A stretch of DNA of 64,000 nucleotides from Rhodopseudomonas sp. BR0M22 (GTDB lineage Bacteria > Pseudomonadota > Alphaproteobacteria > Rhizobiales > Xanthobacteraceae), in NCBI RefSeq assembly GCF_010907035.1, contig NZ_QUMK01000022.1:1-64000 (forward strand), written 5' to 3'. Every line of letters starts with the position of its first letter. The stretch's first letter is position 1. The position numbers were made by a program, and so were the translations under genes. This document shows, piece after piece, positions 42,747 to 51,205 of this stretch. The notes beneath the pieces are model-generated. The model saw nothing but the letters and a program-made list of their open reading frames with translations, was not told the DNA's origin and did not search any database.

Positions 42747-43466
42747 TCAGGCCGCGGCGAGCGCGTCGAAGCGTTTCGGGTCCAGCACGCGCACGCCGTC
42801 CGGGACGATCACGATCAGTTTTTCCCGTTCGAGCTTGGTGAAGGTGCGGCTTACGGTCTCGATGGTCAAGCCGAGGAAATCGGCGATGTCCTGTCGGCCC
42901 ATCGGCAGGCTGACGGTCTTGGTGACGCCCTCGAGGCGCGCGAGCCGCTCCCGCCAACCGACCAGGAAGGCGGCGACCTTTTCCTCTGCCGAGCGCCGAC
43001 CGAGCAGCAGCATCTGATCCTGCGCGAGGCTGAGTTCGCGGGTCGCGAACTCGTTCATGCGGAGCAGCATCTGCGGGCGATTTTCGATGAAGCGCAGGAA
43101 CGGTCCGCGGAAGAACTTGCAGACGGTGACGCCGCCGATGGAATCTGCCGAAAACGAGTAACGGTTACCGGGCGCCATGCCGAGGAAATCGCCCGGAAGC
43201 GCAAAACCGATGATCTGGCGACGACCGTCGGGGAGCAGTTTGTACAGGCGGGCAATGCCTTCGACCAAGCTGTAGACCGAATCGGCGACCTCGTCCTCGG
43301 AGAACAGCGCCTCTTTCGGCCCATAGCGGACGTGCTGGGCGAGACGCTCGAATTCCTCGTGCTCGGCCGGGGCGAGTTCGCCGCAAATGGCCAACCCGCG
43401 CACCGCGCAATGCGTCTCACACCGAAATCCCTCGCAGGTCGTGGTCGGGTAAGCGAGATGCGGCAT
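42747..43466 (-). CDS. aadR: AadR, Fnr-type oxygen-sensing regulator
   Basis: A 239-residue Crp/Fnr transcription factor. Four Cys fit an oxygen-labile [4Fe-4S] cluster: Cys16, Cys20 and Cys28 in FRCETHCAVRGLAIC plus Cys116 in GGVTVCKFF (an extra Cys11 is nearby). The HTH (QDIADFLGLTIETVSRTFTK) has the E-x-x-S-R recognition pattern for TTGAT-N4-ATCAA. The N-terminus MPHLAYPTTTCEGF matches what I recall of R. palustris AadR, needed for anaerobic growth on 4-hydroxybenzoate and benzoate. An FNR box and a -10 hexamer 31 bases from its centre precede it. Confidence 0.92.
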   Translation of the reverse strand: MPHLAYPTTTCEGFRCETHCAVRGLAICGELAPAEHEEFERLAQHVRYGPKEALFSEDEVADSVYSLVEGIARLYKLLPDGRRQIIGFALPGDFLGMAPGNRYSFSADSIGGVTVCKFFRGPFLRFIENRPQMLLRMNEFATRELSLAQDQMLLLGRRSAEEKVAAFLVGWRERLARLEGVTKTVSLPMGRQDIADFLGLTIETVSRTFTKLEREKLIVIVPDGVRVLDPKRFDALAAA

Positions 43467-43549
43467 CCATCACTCCATGCGGTCGCCAGAACGAACCAAT
43501 CCTGGCGCGCATCGCCGTCGACTGACCGCCCCGTTGCGCCAGAAAATCT

Positions 43550-43590
43550 AATATGTCGGCAAATCGTCAAGCGAGCTTGACACAGATCAA
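43550..43590 (-). promoter_or_regulatory. FNR/FixK box and -10 of aadR; box shared with cytochrome c gene
   Basis: TTGACACAGATCAA (43577-43590) is a good TTGAN-N4-NTCAA site. On the minus strand CATATT (43555-43550) lies exactly 31 bases centre to centre from it, as in class II Fnr promoters, giving a start near 43543. The box is also 72 bases upstream of the cytochrome c ATG on the other strand. Confidence 0.78.
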
Positions 43591-43661
43591 GGTCATGCCA
43601 CGCCCCACATGCATCGTGCAAGTTGTTGTTGGCTGACCTACTCTACCGACCGGACGGCTTG

Positions 43662-43979
43662 ATGCGACGTCTTTTCGCCGGTACGGCGATCCTCTTGATG
43701 CTGGCGGGCCAAACGTCTGCGGCAACCCCGTCGGAAAGGCGGGGCCTCGGCTTTGCGAAAGCCCATTGCGCGCGCTGCCATGCAATCGGGCGCTCGGGCA
43801 AAAGCCGGCTCGAACAGGCGCCGCCATTCCGCACTCTGCACAAGCGGTATCCGGTTGAAACGCTGGCCGAAGCGTTCGCCGAGGGGATCTATACCGGTCA
43901 TCCACGAATGCCGGAGTTCGAACTCGATCCCGCTCAGATCAACGACCTTTTGTCATACCTGAAGACTTTGGAGCGCTAG
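43662..43979 (+). CDS. Small exported c-type cytochrome
   Basis: A 105-residue class I cytochrome c. The signal peptide (LFAGTAILLMLAGQTSA) precedes a single haem site CARCH in KAHCARCHAIGRSG, and the axial Met is in GHPRMPEFELDPAQ. Short C-terminal helix INDLLSYLKTLER. The ATG at 43662 follows GGACGGCTTG; an in-frame upstream start would extend the signal peptide. The gene lies next to an FNR box and divergent from aadR, so it is probably expressed at low oxygen. Its 3' end overlaps the convergent MCE gene by 41 bases. Confidence 0.92.
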   Translation: MRRLFAGTAILLMLAGQTSAATPSERRGLGFAKAHCARCHAIGRSGKSRLEQAPPFRTLHKRYPVETLAEAFAEGIYTGHPRMPEFELDPAQINDLLSYLKTLER

Positions 43980-45135
43980 GCGGCCGACTGGTCTGCGGCG
44001 CCGGATCGGCCTCGGCATGGCCGGACGCGAGCGCCTGCGCGGCCCACGGCACCAGCTCCTTGGCGATGGTATCGAACGATTTGTCGAACGCGGTGACGGC
44101 GGCAGCCGGCTCCGGCTTGTCGAGCGGCGTTGCCTGCTGAAACAGCTTGGCCGCGACCAGCTTGCCGTCCTTGTCGATGATCTTGGCGCTGAACGCGATC
44201 TCAGCACGAAGCGCATCCGCCTCGCCGATCACCTGAAAACTCCTGATATCGGTCAGCAGCTGGTAGTCCGGCTGCACGGCGTCGTTGGGGCGCATCGGCG
44301 CGTGGGCGATGTCGTAGTTTTCGAAGCTCTGGATCAGCTTTTCCTGCAGCATCTTCGGAAGGCTGTCGCTCCACTGCGCGCCGGCAAAGGCCGGAACGTC
44401 CAGACCGGGCGCCAGCAGCATCTTCTGGCTGTCGAACAGCACCACCGTATTGGATTCCGGAATGGTAAGCTGCGCCTTGAGCGGCGGCGATGGCGGCGGG
44501 AAGCCGCTCGCAGCCGACAGGTCGTACACCACCTTCTTGACCACCGGCTCGTTGGCGCCGGTCATCCGTTCGACGCCGCCGAGGATGCCGTCGAGCTTGC
44601 CGGTCTTGCTCGACAGCCACTCCGAGAACGTCTTGAGATTCGCAATCGTGTCCTTCAGCGGCCCGGCATTGTCGCCGAGCACGGTATCGACCTTGCGCAG
44701 CGCCTCGCGGGCGGCCTGCGTCATGCTCATCCCGGCGCCCGGCTCCGCGATCAGCGTGGTGGCGATCGCCGATCCGGTGAGCTGCTTGCCGCCCTCAAGA
44801 GCGACCACCGGCACGCCGGTCAGTCCCTGGAAATCCAAGCCGACCTTGGTGTCCGGCCGGACCGGCGTCGCCGGCGCCACCGCGATCGTCACGTCGACCC
44901 GCCGCGGATCATCCGGCGCGAGCCCCAGCGCCGTGACCTCGCCGACGCGGATGCCGTTGAACAGCACCGCGGCGCCGACCAGCAGCCCCGGCACGGGGTC
45001 GCGAAATTGGACGTGGTAGCTGGTGCGCGCGCCGACGCCCGAGGTGTTGTGCAGCCAGAACACGAAGCCGAACACCGCGAAGATCGCCGCGAGCACGAAC
45101 GCACCGACGATCACGAAAGGAGCACGAGTTTCCAT
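43939..45135 (-). CDS. MlaD/MCE lipid-transport protein fused to an ABC auxiliary domain
   Basis: A 398-residue inner-membrane protein. One N-terminal helix (FVIVGAFVLAAIFAVFGFVF) anchors an MCE domain at about 38-120 (HVQFRDPVPGLLVGAAVLFN, GIRVGEVTALGLAPDD). Residues about 225-365 (TVVLFDSQKMLLAPGLDVPA; LIQSFENYDIAHAP; FSAKIIDKDGKLV) look like the PqiC/YmbA-type ABC auxiliary lipoprotein domain, normally a separate protein. It is last of a permease-ATPase-MCE operon moving lipids between membranes. The tail overlaps the cytochrome c gene. Confidence 0.88.
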   Translation of the reverse strand: METRAPFVIVGAFVLAAIFAVFGFVFWLHNTSGVGARTSYHVQFRDPVPGLLVGAAVLFNGIRVGEVTALGLAPDDPRRVDVTIAVAPATPVRPDTKVGLDFQGLTGVPVVALEGGKQLTGSAIATTLIAEPGAGMSMTQAAREALRKVDTVLGDNAGPLKDTIANLKTFSEWLSSKTGKLDGILGGVERMTGANEPVVKKVVYDLSAASGFPPPSPPLKAQLTIPESNTVVLFDSQKMLLAPGLDVPAFAGAQWSDSLPKMLQEKLIQSFENYDIAHAPMRPNDAVQPDYQLLTDIRSFQVIGEADALRAEIAFSAKIIDKDGKLVAAKLFQQATPLDKPEPAAAVTAFDKSFDTIAKELVPWAAQALASGHAEADPAPQTSRPPSAPKSSGMTKGR

Positions 45136-45147
45136 GGGCGTGGCGTC

Positions 45148-45927
45148 CTAGTCCTGTTTGGGCTGGAGCATCGCCGAGCGCTTGCCGTGGAAATAGGCCC
45201 GCACCCAGGGATGTTCGGATTGCAGCAGGTCGTGCATCGGCCCCACCGCCACGATCTTGCCGTCCGCCAACGCGGCGACGCGGTCGCAAACGACGTTGAG
45301 GCTGGCGAGGTCGTGGGTCACCATGAACACGGTGAGCCCGAGCGTGGTTTGCAGGGTCTTGATCAACTGATCGAAGTCGCCGGCCGCAATCGGGTCGAGG
45401 CCGCTGGTCGGCTCGTCGAGAAACACGATCGAAGGATCGAGCGCCAGCGCGCGGGCCAGTGCGACACGTTTGGTCATGCCGCCGGAGAGCTGCGCCGGAA
45501 ACTTGTCCCAGTCGTCGGGACCGATACCGACCATTTCCAGCTTGGCGGTGGCGATCTCGTCCTGCAGCTTCTCCGACATGTCGAGCATCTCGCGGAGCGG
45601 AAACTGCACATTCTGGCGGGCCGTCAGCGAGGAGAACAAGGCGCCCTGCTGAAACAGGATACCCCAGGTCGCCGCCACCGATGCACGAGCGCTGCCGAAG
45701 CCGCGTTCGGTGTCGTGGCCCATCACTTCGATGTGGCCGCTCTGCTTCGGGATCAGGCCGATGATGGTACGCATCAGCACCGACTTGCCGCCGCCCGACG
45801 CACCGACCAATCCGAGGATTTCGCCGCGGTGAACATCGAGCGACAGATGATCGAGCACGGTCTGCCGACCGAAGCCGACCACGAGATCGGCGACGCGGAT
45901 GGCGTAGAGTTCGGCGAGCGCGTCCAT
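45148..45927 (-). CDS. Mla-type ABC transporter ATPase
   Basis: A 259-residue ATP-binding subunit. Walker A GLVGASGGGKSVLMR, Q-loop FQQGALFSSLTARQNV, signature LSGGMTKRVALARALALDP, Walker B IVFLDEPTSGLDP and the switch His in VTHDLASLN. The MTKR in the signature is typical of MlaF. Its ATG is two bases past the permease stop and it ends 12 bases before the MCE gene. The three genes therefore form one operon energising lipid movement. Confidence 0.95.
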   Translation of the reverse strand: MDALAELYAIRVADLVVGFGRQTVLDHLSLDVHRGEILGLVGASGGGKSVLMRTIIGLIPKQSGHIEVMGHDTERGFGSARASVAATWGILFQQGALFSSLTARQNVQFPLREMLDMSEKLQDEIATAKLEMVGIGPDDWDKFPAQLSGGMTKRVALARALALDPSIVFLDEPTSGLDPIAAGDFDQLIKTLQTTLGLTVFMVTHDLASLNVVCDRVAALADGKIVAVGPMHDLLQSEHPWVRAYFHGKRSAMLQPKQD

Positions 45928-45929
45928 CG

Positions 45930-47078
45930 CTACATCCCGATCGAAGCGAAGAAGACGGCGAACATCCCGTCCAGCACGATCACCAGGAAGATCGACTTCA
46001 CCACGGATGTCGTGGTCTGCAAACCCAGCGACTCGGCGCTGCCCTTGACCCGCAGGCCTTCGCTGCAGGCGACGATACCGATCACCAGCGCCATGAACGG
46101 CGCCTTCCACATCCCGACCTGAAACGAATTCAGCGACACCGCTTCGTGCAGCCGGGCGATGAACACCGATGGCTGCATACCGCCATAGAACCAGGCCGTC
46201 AGCATGCCGCCATACAGCGCCGCCATCGAGCCGATGAAGGCGAGAATCGGCAGCGCGATCACCAACGCGATAATCCGCGGCAGGATCAGCACTTCGACCG
46301 GATCGAGCCCCATGGTCGAGAGCGCATCGATCTCCTCGCGCATCTTCATCGAGCCGAGCTCGGCCGTATAGGCACTGCCCGAGCGCCCGGCGACCATGAT
46401 CGCGACGATCAGCACGCCGATCTCGCGCAGCACCAGGATGGCGACCATGTCGACGACATAAGACTCGGCGCCGAACTTACGGAAGTGGAAAATCCCCTGC
46501 TGCGCAATGATCGCGCCGATCAGGAAGGTGATCAGCACCATGATCGGAATCGCCTGCCAGCCGACCCGGTACACTTGGTAAGTCAACGAGGTCAGCCGCA
46601 GCGAACGCGGCCGGCGCAGCACACCGAGCAACGCGGCGCCGAGCGCGCCGAGCATCTCCAGGAAGACCGCGATATCGGCGGTGGCGCTCCAGGCGGAGCG
46701 GCCGATCTGATCGAGCTTGGCGATGATCGGATTGGGTTTCGGATGCGGCGTCGGTCCACGCCGGTTGAGCTGCCGCACCTCGTCGATCAGTTCGGCGTAA
46801 TTGCCGGAAATGCCCTTGAACTGGGCCGTGCGACCGGCCTGCGCGGCGCTGCGCGACAGCTTTTCCAGCACCCAGGCGCCGATGGTGTCGATCTCACCGA
46901 TCTCGGCCATGTCGATCGTCAGCGACTTCGCCGCGGCGATCTGCGGGGCCACGTCGTCGGACAGCCGCTCCATCGACTTGCTGTTGGTCGCAATCCAAGC
47001 CCCGGTCGGCTTGAGCTCCAGCGTATCACCATCGGTGTGGGCATCCAGGACAGGCGCTACGCTCACGGCTGGTCCCAT
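45930..47078 (-). CDS. Mla-type ABC permease with N-terminal STAS-like domain
   Basis: A 382-residue permease. Residues about 15-105 are a STAS/MlaB-like domain (GAWIATNSKSMERLSDDVAP, IDMAEIGEIDTIGAWVLEKL) fused in front of the MlaE permease. The permease has 5-6 helices: LITFLIGAIIAQQG, VLREIGVLIVAIMVAGRSGS, AYTAELGSMKMREEIDALST and VIALPILAFIGSMAALYGG. It exchanges lipids with the MCE protein. The STAS fusion replaces a separate MlaB. First gene of the operon; a TTGAT-N4-ATCAA box lies 84 bases upstream. Confidence 0.93.
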   Translation of the reverse strand: MGPAVSVAPVLDAHTDGDTLELKPTGAWIATNSKSMERLSDDVAPQIAAAKSLTIDMAEIGEIDTIGAWVLEKLSRSAAQAGRTAQFKGISGNYAELIDEVRQLNRRGPTPHPKPNPIIAKLDQIGRSAWSATADIAVFLEMLGALGAALLGVLRRPRSLRLTSLTYQVYRVGWQAIPIMVLITFLIGAIIAQQGIFHFRKFGAESYVVDMVAILVLREIGVLIVAIMVAGRSGSAYTAELGSMKMREEIDALSTMGLDPVEVLILPRIIALVIALPILAFIGSMAALYGGMLTAWFYGGMQPSVFIARLHEAVSLNSFQVGMWKAPFMALVIGIVACSEGLRVKGSAESLGLQTTTSVVKSIFLVIVLDGMFAVFFASIGM

Positions 47079-47161
47079 CCGGTGTCGAAGGCCAGCATGT
47101 GCTGCTCCGTTTCGATTCGCGCCGATCTGTTGCGGTGCACAGTCTGCGTCCCGCGCCTCGG

Positions 47162-47175
47162 TTGATGCAAATCAA
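47162..47175. promoter_or_regulatory. FNR/FixK box between the Mla operon and a hypothetical gene
   Basis: TTGATGCAAATCAA is a perfect TTGAT-N4-ATCAA palindrome 54 bases upstream of the plus-strand ATG at 47229 and 84 bases upstream of the minus-strand ATG at 47078. No good -10 hexamer lies at 31 bases on either side, so the target cannot be settled. Confidence 0.7.
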
Positions 47176-47228
47176 TTATGTTGCTTCTGCGCTGAAGCAG
47201 CATTGTGCGCAACGACAGGAGCGAAACA

Positions 47229-47639
47229 ATGACCAAGGCCACGCCCTCCGCAATCCTCAACACCTCGTTGCCGGCATGCTTTCGCCAGATCAGGCTCGAA
47301 CTCGCACGCGAACCTGGACATCCGGAAGGCGAAGCCAACATCGCCTACGTGATCATCGCTCCGCTCGATGCCGAGGATCGGATCGATCCGGAGATTTGGA
47401 AGAAGCACCGCGAAGCCTGCCGGGTGTCACGGCAGCGGCCGCATCAGCCCGACAGCCTCGGCCATCTGGTGCATCGTCCCGGCGGATCATGGGCATTTCA
47501 ATATGACAGCGATACGAAACTTCCCGACGAAGCCGGCTATCACTTCGCCGACGAACGCTTCGTTCAGGGCGAGTACGTATCGCTCCGTGAAGAAGGCGAC
47601 ATGCATACGTTCCGCGTCGTCGCGGTCAGCCGGCTGTAG
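47229..47639 (+). CDS. Conserved-looking hypothetical protein
   Basis: A 136-residue soluble protein with a good AGGAG site before ATG 47229. The sequence (ANIAYVIIAPLDAEDRIDPE, IWKKHREACRVSRQRP, YHFADERFVQGEYVSLREEG, MHTFRVVAVSRL) looks like a small beta-rich domain. I recognise no family. It lies directly downstream of a perfect FNR/FixK box, suggesting expression at low oxygen. Confidence 0.75.
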   Translation: MTKATPSAILNTSLPACFRQIRLELAREPGHPEGEANIAYVIIAPLDAEDRIDPEIWKKHREACRVSRQRPHQPDSLGHLVHRPGGSWAFQYDSDTKLPDEAGYHFADERFVQGEYVSLREEGDMHTFRVVAVSRL

Positions 47640-47661
47640 CGGTCAATAGGCCAGTGGATCG

Positions 47662-50385
47662 TCACGCCGAATTGGCGGCGCGCGCGGCTTCTTCGGTCAG
47701 CGGCAGCCGGACGTTGAGAATGTCCGGCTCGGACGCATCGGTCTTGGTCTCGAAGCCGAGATCACGGCACATCCGCAGCATCGCGGTGTTCTCCCGCAGC
47801 ACCTGGCCGCAGACATAGTGCAACCCTTCGGACCGGGCGTATTCGATGATCAGCTTCATCAACGCCCAGCCGAGCCCTTTGCCCTTCAGGTCGGAGCGCA
47901 GCAGGATCGCGTATTCGCCGCTTTCATAGATCGAGTCCGAATGGATGCGGACCACACCGAGCATCTCGCCGGTGATTTCATCGAACGCCACGAACGCCAT
48001 CGCGCGGGCGTAATCGATCTGCGACAATCGCGCGATGAAGGCGTGGCTGAACTCCTTCATGGCCGCGAAGAACCGCAGCCGCAGATCCTCGGGCGTGACG
48101 TGCTTGAGCAATTCGTGGATCCCCGGCTCGTCGTCCGGGCGGATCGGCCGGGCCAGCACGCGCCAGCCGTCCTTCACGGTCAGATGCCGCTCCCATTCGG
48201 TCGGATACGGCTTCACCGCGAAATGAACGTTGCCGCGGCCGGCAAACCTGCGTTCCGGCGCGCGTACCACGACCCGTGCGTCGATCGCCACCACGCCGGT
48301 TTCGTCGGCCAGCAACGGATTGACGTCGAGTTCGCGGATCTCCGGCAGGTCGGCCGCCATCTGCGACAGCTTGACCAGCGCGAGCGCCACCGCGCTGCGC
48401 TTGACCTCCGGCACATCGCGATAGGCACCAAGCAGCTTCGACACGCGGGTGCGCGCGATCAGCGACTCGGCGAGCGGCAGATCGAGCGGCGGCAGCGCCA
48501 GCGACCTGTCGTCGATCAGTTCGACGCCGGTGCCGCCTTGGCCGAAGGCGATCACCGGACCGAAGGTCGGATCGTCGGCAATGCCGATGGTGAGTTCGCG
48601 CGCCTTCGGCCGCAGGATCATCGGCTGCACCATGACGCCGTCGAGCCGCGCATTCGGCCGCAGTTTGGCGGCGCGCGCCAGGATGTCGTCGACTGCGGCG
48701 CGGACCGCTTCGACGCTGGTGAGATTGAGCACCACGCCGCCGATGTCGGACTTGTGCGGGATGTCGCGCGACAGCACTTTCACCACCACGGTGACGCCTT
48801 GCGACAGGAACGACGACGCCCACGACACCGCCTCTTCGGCATTGGTCGCCGCCAGCGTCGGGATCATCGGAATCTGATAGGCCGCGAACAGACCACTGAT
48901 CTCCAGCGGATCGAGCCAGGAGCGACCCTCGCGCAGCGCCTTCTCGACGATCGCCCGCGCGGTCTCGGTGTCCGGGTCGAAATCCTTCGGGAGCGACGGC
49001 GGCACTTCGGTGAGGAGCTGCACCGCCTCGCGGTAGCGCACCATGTTCATGATGCTGCGGACCGCGTCGTCCTCGGTCGGATAGTTCGGAATCGAGGCGG
49101 CGTCGAAGCCGTGGGTGACCGCCTCCTCGGCACCGACCCAGACCGCGAACACCGGCTTGAACAGCGTGCGACGCACCCGCTCTTCGCCGACGACGCGGAT
49201 GACTTCGCGGGCGATGTCGCCGGGCGAAGCCACCGCCGTCTGCACGTTCATCACCAAAATGGCGTCGTTATCCGGATCGGCGAGCAGCATCGACAGCGTC
49301 GCCGAGTAACGCTCGGCGTCGGCATCACCAGTGATGTCGATCGGATTGAATCCGGACCACGAGGTCGGCAGGACCGCGTCGAGCTTCTTGTGCAGATCGG
49401 CCGACAGCGCCGCCGGTTCACCGCCGAGTTCGACCAGCCGGTCGACCGCCAGAATGCCGATGCCGCCGCCATTGGTGAGGATCGCGACCCGCTTGCCGCG
49501 CGGCGCGCTGACGCGCCCGAGCGTTTCGGCGCAATCGAACAATTCGCGCAGGTCGTACACCCGCAACATGCCGGCGCGGCGAAACGCGGCCTCGTACACG
49601 GCATCGGCACCGGCGAAGGCGCCGGTGTGGGTCGCCGCGGCCTTGGCGCCGTGCGCCATCCGCCCCGACTTCACCACCACCACCGGCTTGACCCGGGCAG
49701 CCGCGCGGGCCGCCGACATGAACTTGCGAGCGTCGGTGACGGCTTCGATGTAGAGCAGGATCGCGCGGGTCTCGAGATCGGCCGCATAGAAGTCAAGCAT
49801 GTCGGCGATGTCGACGTCGAGCTGGTCGCCGATCGAGACGATGCCGGAGAAGCCGATCTCCTTCACGGCCGCCCAATCCACCATGCCGGCCGCGATCGCG
49901 CCGGACTGGGAGATCAGCGCCAGATTGCCCCGCCGCGGCATGTGGGCGGCGAAGCTGGCGTTGAGATTGACGCCGGGAATCATGATGCCGAGACAGTTCG
50001 GGCCGATCAGCCGGATGCCGGACTTGCGCGCGGCGCGATTGGCTGCTTCCGCGTAGGAGCCCTTGCCGCGCCCCATCTCCGAACTGATGATGATCGCGCC
50101 CGCGACGCCGAGTTCGCCAGCTTCGGCTACGACCTTGGCGACCGAGCGCGGCGGCGCAGTGATCACAATCAGATCGGGAACGAACGAGAGCTGCGCGAGC
50201 GAGCCGACGGTCTTGAACCCGCCAATTTCCGGATAGCGCGGATTGACGACGCCGATCGCGCCTTTGAATCCCGCCTCGCGCAAATTGGTGAGGATCGCTC
50301 GGCCGAGCGATGCGGGACGCGGACTGGCACCGACCACCGCGACTGCACCAGGCGACAGGAGAGTGTTCAATCGATAGGTCGACAT
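47662..50385 (-). CDS. PatZ-like fusion: ADP-forming acyl-CoA ligase plus GNAT acetyltransferase
   Basis: A 907-residue three-part protein. Residues about 8-135 are a CoA-binding Rossmann domain (GAVAVVGASPRPASLGRAIL). Residues to about 470 are the succinyl-CoA-ligase-like part (NLALISQSGAIAAGMVDWAA). Residues about 490-710 are an ATP-grasp domain (VVVKVLSRDIPHKSDIGGVV, IAFGQGGTGVELIDDRSLAL). Residues about 735-890 are GNAT (EMLGVVRIHSDSIYESGEYA, RSDLKGKGLGWALMKLIIEY). This is the architecture of E. coli PatZ and Pat, which acetylate acyl-CoA synthetases. R. palustris is known to control its acyl-CoA ligases this way. The ligase part may be catalytic or only regulatory. Confidence 0.92.
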   Translation of the reverse strand: MSTYRLNTLLSPGAVAVVGASPRPASLGRAILTNLREAGFKGAIGVVNPRYPEIGGFKTVGSLAQLSFVPDLIVITAPPRSVAKVVAEAGELGVAGAIIISSEMGRGKGSYAEAANRAARKSGIRLIGPNCLGIMIPGVNLNASFAAHMPRRGNLALISQSGAIAAGMVDWAAVKEIGFSGIVSIGDQLDVDIADMLDFYAADLETRAILLYIEAVTDARKFMSAARAAARVKPVVVVKSGRMAHGAKAAATHTGAFAGADAVYEAAFRRAGMLRVYDLRELFDCAETLGRVSAPRGKRVAILTNGGGIGILAVDRLVELGGEPAALSADLHKKLDAVLPTSWSGFNPIDITGDADAERYSATLSMLLADPDNDAILVMNVQTAVASPGDIAREVIRVVGEERVRRTLFKPVFAVWVGAEEAVTHGFDAASIPNYPTEDDAVRSIMNMVRYREAVQLLTEVPPSLPKDFDPDTETARAIVEKALREGRSWLDPLEISGLFAAYQIPMIPTLAATNAEEAVSWASSFLSQGVTVVVKVLSRDIPHKSDIGGVVLNLTSVEAVRAAVDDILARAAKLRPNARLDGVMVQPMILRPKARELTIGIADDPTFGPVIAFGQGGTGVELIDDRSLALPPLDLPLAESLIARTRVSKLLGAYRDVPEVKRSAVALALVKLSQMAADLPEIRELDVNPLLADETGVVAIDARVVVRAPERRFAGRGNVHFAVKPYPTEWERHLTVKDGWRVLARPIRPDDEPGIHELLKHVTPEDLRLRFFAAMKEFSHAFIARLSQIDYARAMAFVAFDEITGEMLGVVRIHSDSIYESGEYAILLRSDLKGKGLGWALMKLIIEYARSEGLHYVCGQVLRENTAMLRMCRDLGFETKTDASEPDILNVRLPLTEEAARAANSA

Positions 50386-50523
50386 CTCACCTCGACACCG
50401 GCCGGCCAGCAGCGAACGGCAGCCGTCTCTCCATCCGGAACTCGCGGGTGACTGTGTACGACAGATATCGCGGTAAGCCAACGCCAGCGGTGCGCGGCGG
50501 AGAGACGCGCACCGATCGATCCG

Positions 50524-50964
50524 TCAGCGTACCTTTGTGAAGCTCGCTAGCGCCTTGATGAGGTCCTCACGCGAGATGATGCCGTCCAGTTTTCGATCGG
50601 CATCCAGGACCGGGATGCTGCGCGTCTGGTGCTCCACCATCAATTGGAGCACCCGGGTGAGCTTGGTATCGGAGTGCACGTACAAAAAATCCGCCGACAT
50701 CACGTCGCCGACCGTCCGATTCATCAGGTCGTCGTAATGCGGCAACATCTGGGTCGGGTGAAACGCAAAGCAACTCAGAAAATCGTACTTGGTCACCATG
50801 CCGATGACACGCTGATCCTCCACCACCGGATAGGCGTTGAAGTCGTCGTGCTCGAACTTGTCCTCCAGCTCGCGCATGGTCAACTCGCGCGAGACGGATT
50901 TCACCGCTCGCGTCATATGGTCGGCAACGGTTGCCTCTAGAAACTTGTACAAGACCGGACCCAA
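50524..50964 (-). CDS. Two-CBS-domain protein
   Basis: A 146-residue protein with two CBS motifs, residues about 12-68 (ADHMTRAVKSVSRELTMREL; AYPVVEDQRVIGMVTKYD) and 85-143 (VGDVMSADFLYVHSDTKLTR; SIPVLDADRKLDGIISREDL). CBS pairs bind adenosyl ligands and sense energy state. It has no enzyme domain. The start is uncertain: TTG at 50964 gives the full-length N-terminus, TTG at 50952 and ATG at 50916 are alternatives. An FNR/FixK box lies about 100 bases upstream. Confidence 0.85.
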   Translation of the reverse strand: MGPVLYKFLEATVADHMTRAVKSVSRELTMRELEDKFEHDDFNAYPVVEDQRVIGMVTKYDFLSCFAFHPTQMLPHYDDLMNRTVGDVMSADFLYVHSDTKLTRVLQLMVEHQTRSIPVLDADRKLDGIISREDLIKALASFTKVR

Positions 50965-51060
50965 TCACTTGGAATTTTCACCGACGATCTGCAATGCCCA
51001 GATGGCAGCTCTGCTAATCGTCGTTGGGGTGCAAATTGACCGCAGCTCCGGCGAATTGAA

Positions 51061-51074
51061 TTGATCAAGGTCAA
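51061..51074. promoter_or_regulatory. FNR/FixK box between the CBS gene and the bifunctional kinase gene
   Basis: TTGATCAAGGTCAA fits TTGAN-N4-NTCAA. It lies in the 240-base divergent region between the CBS protein (-) and the APH/AAA kinase (+). No well-placed -10 is visible on either side. Confidence 0.65.
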
Positions 51075-51205
51075 ACAGGCGTCAATTCGCGGCAGTGCCG
51101 GTTTTCGTATAACAATGTGCACAATCTGCCCGTCCGCACTGCTCATTCGGAATGCAGCGTGATCCATCTTCGGACAGTTCCGCGATCCCCTAAGTAGTAA
51201 TCCCG

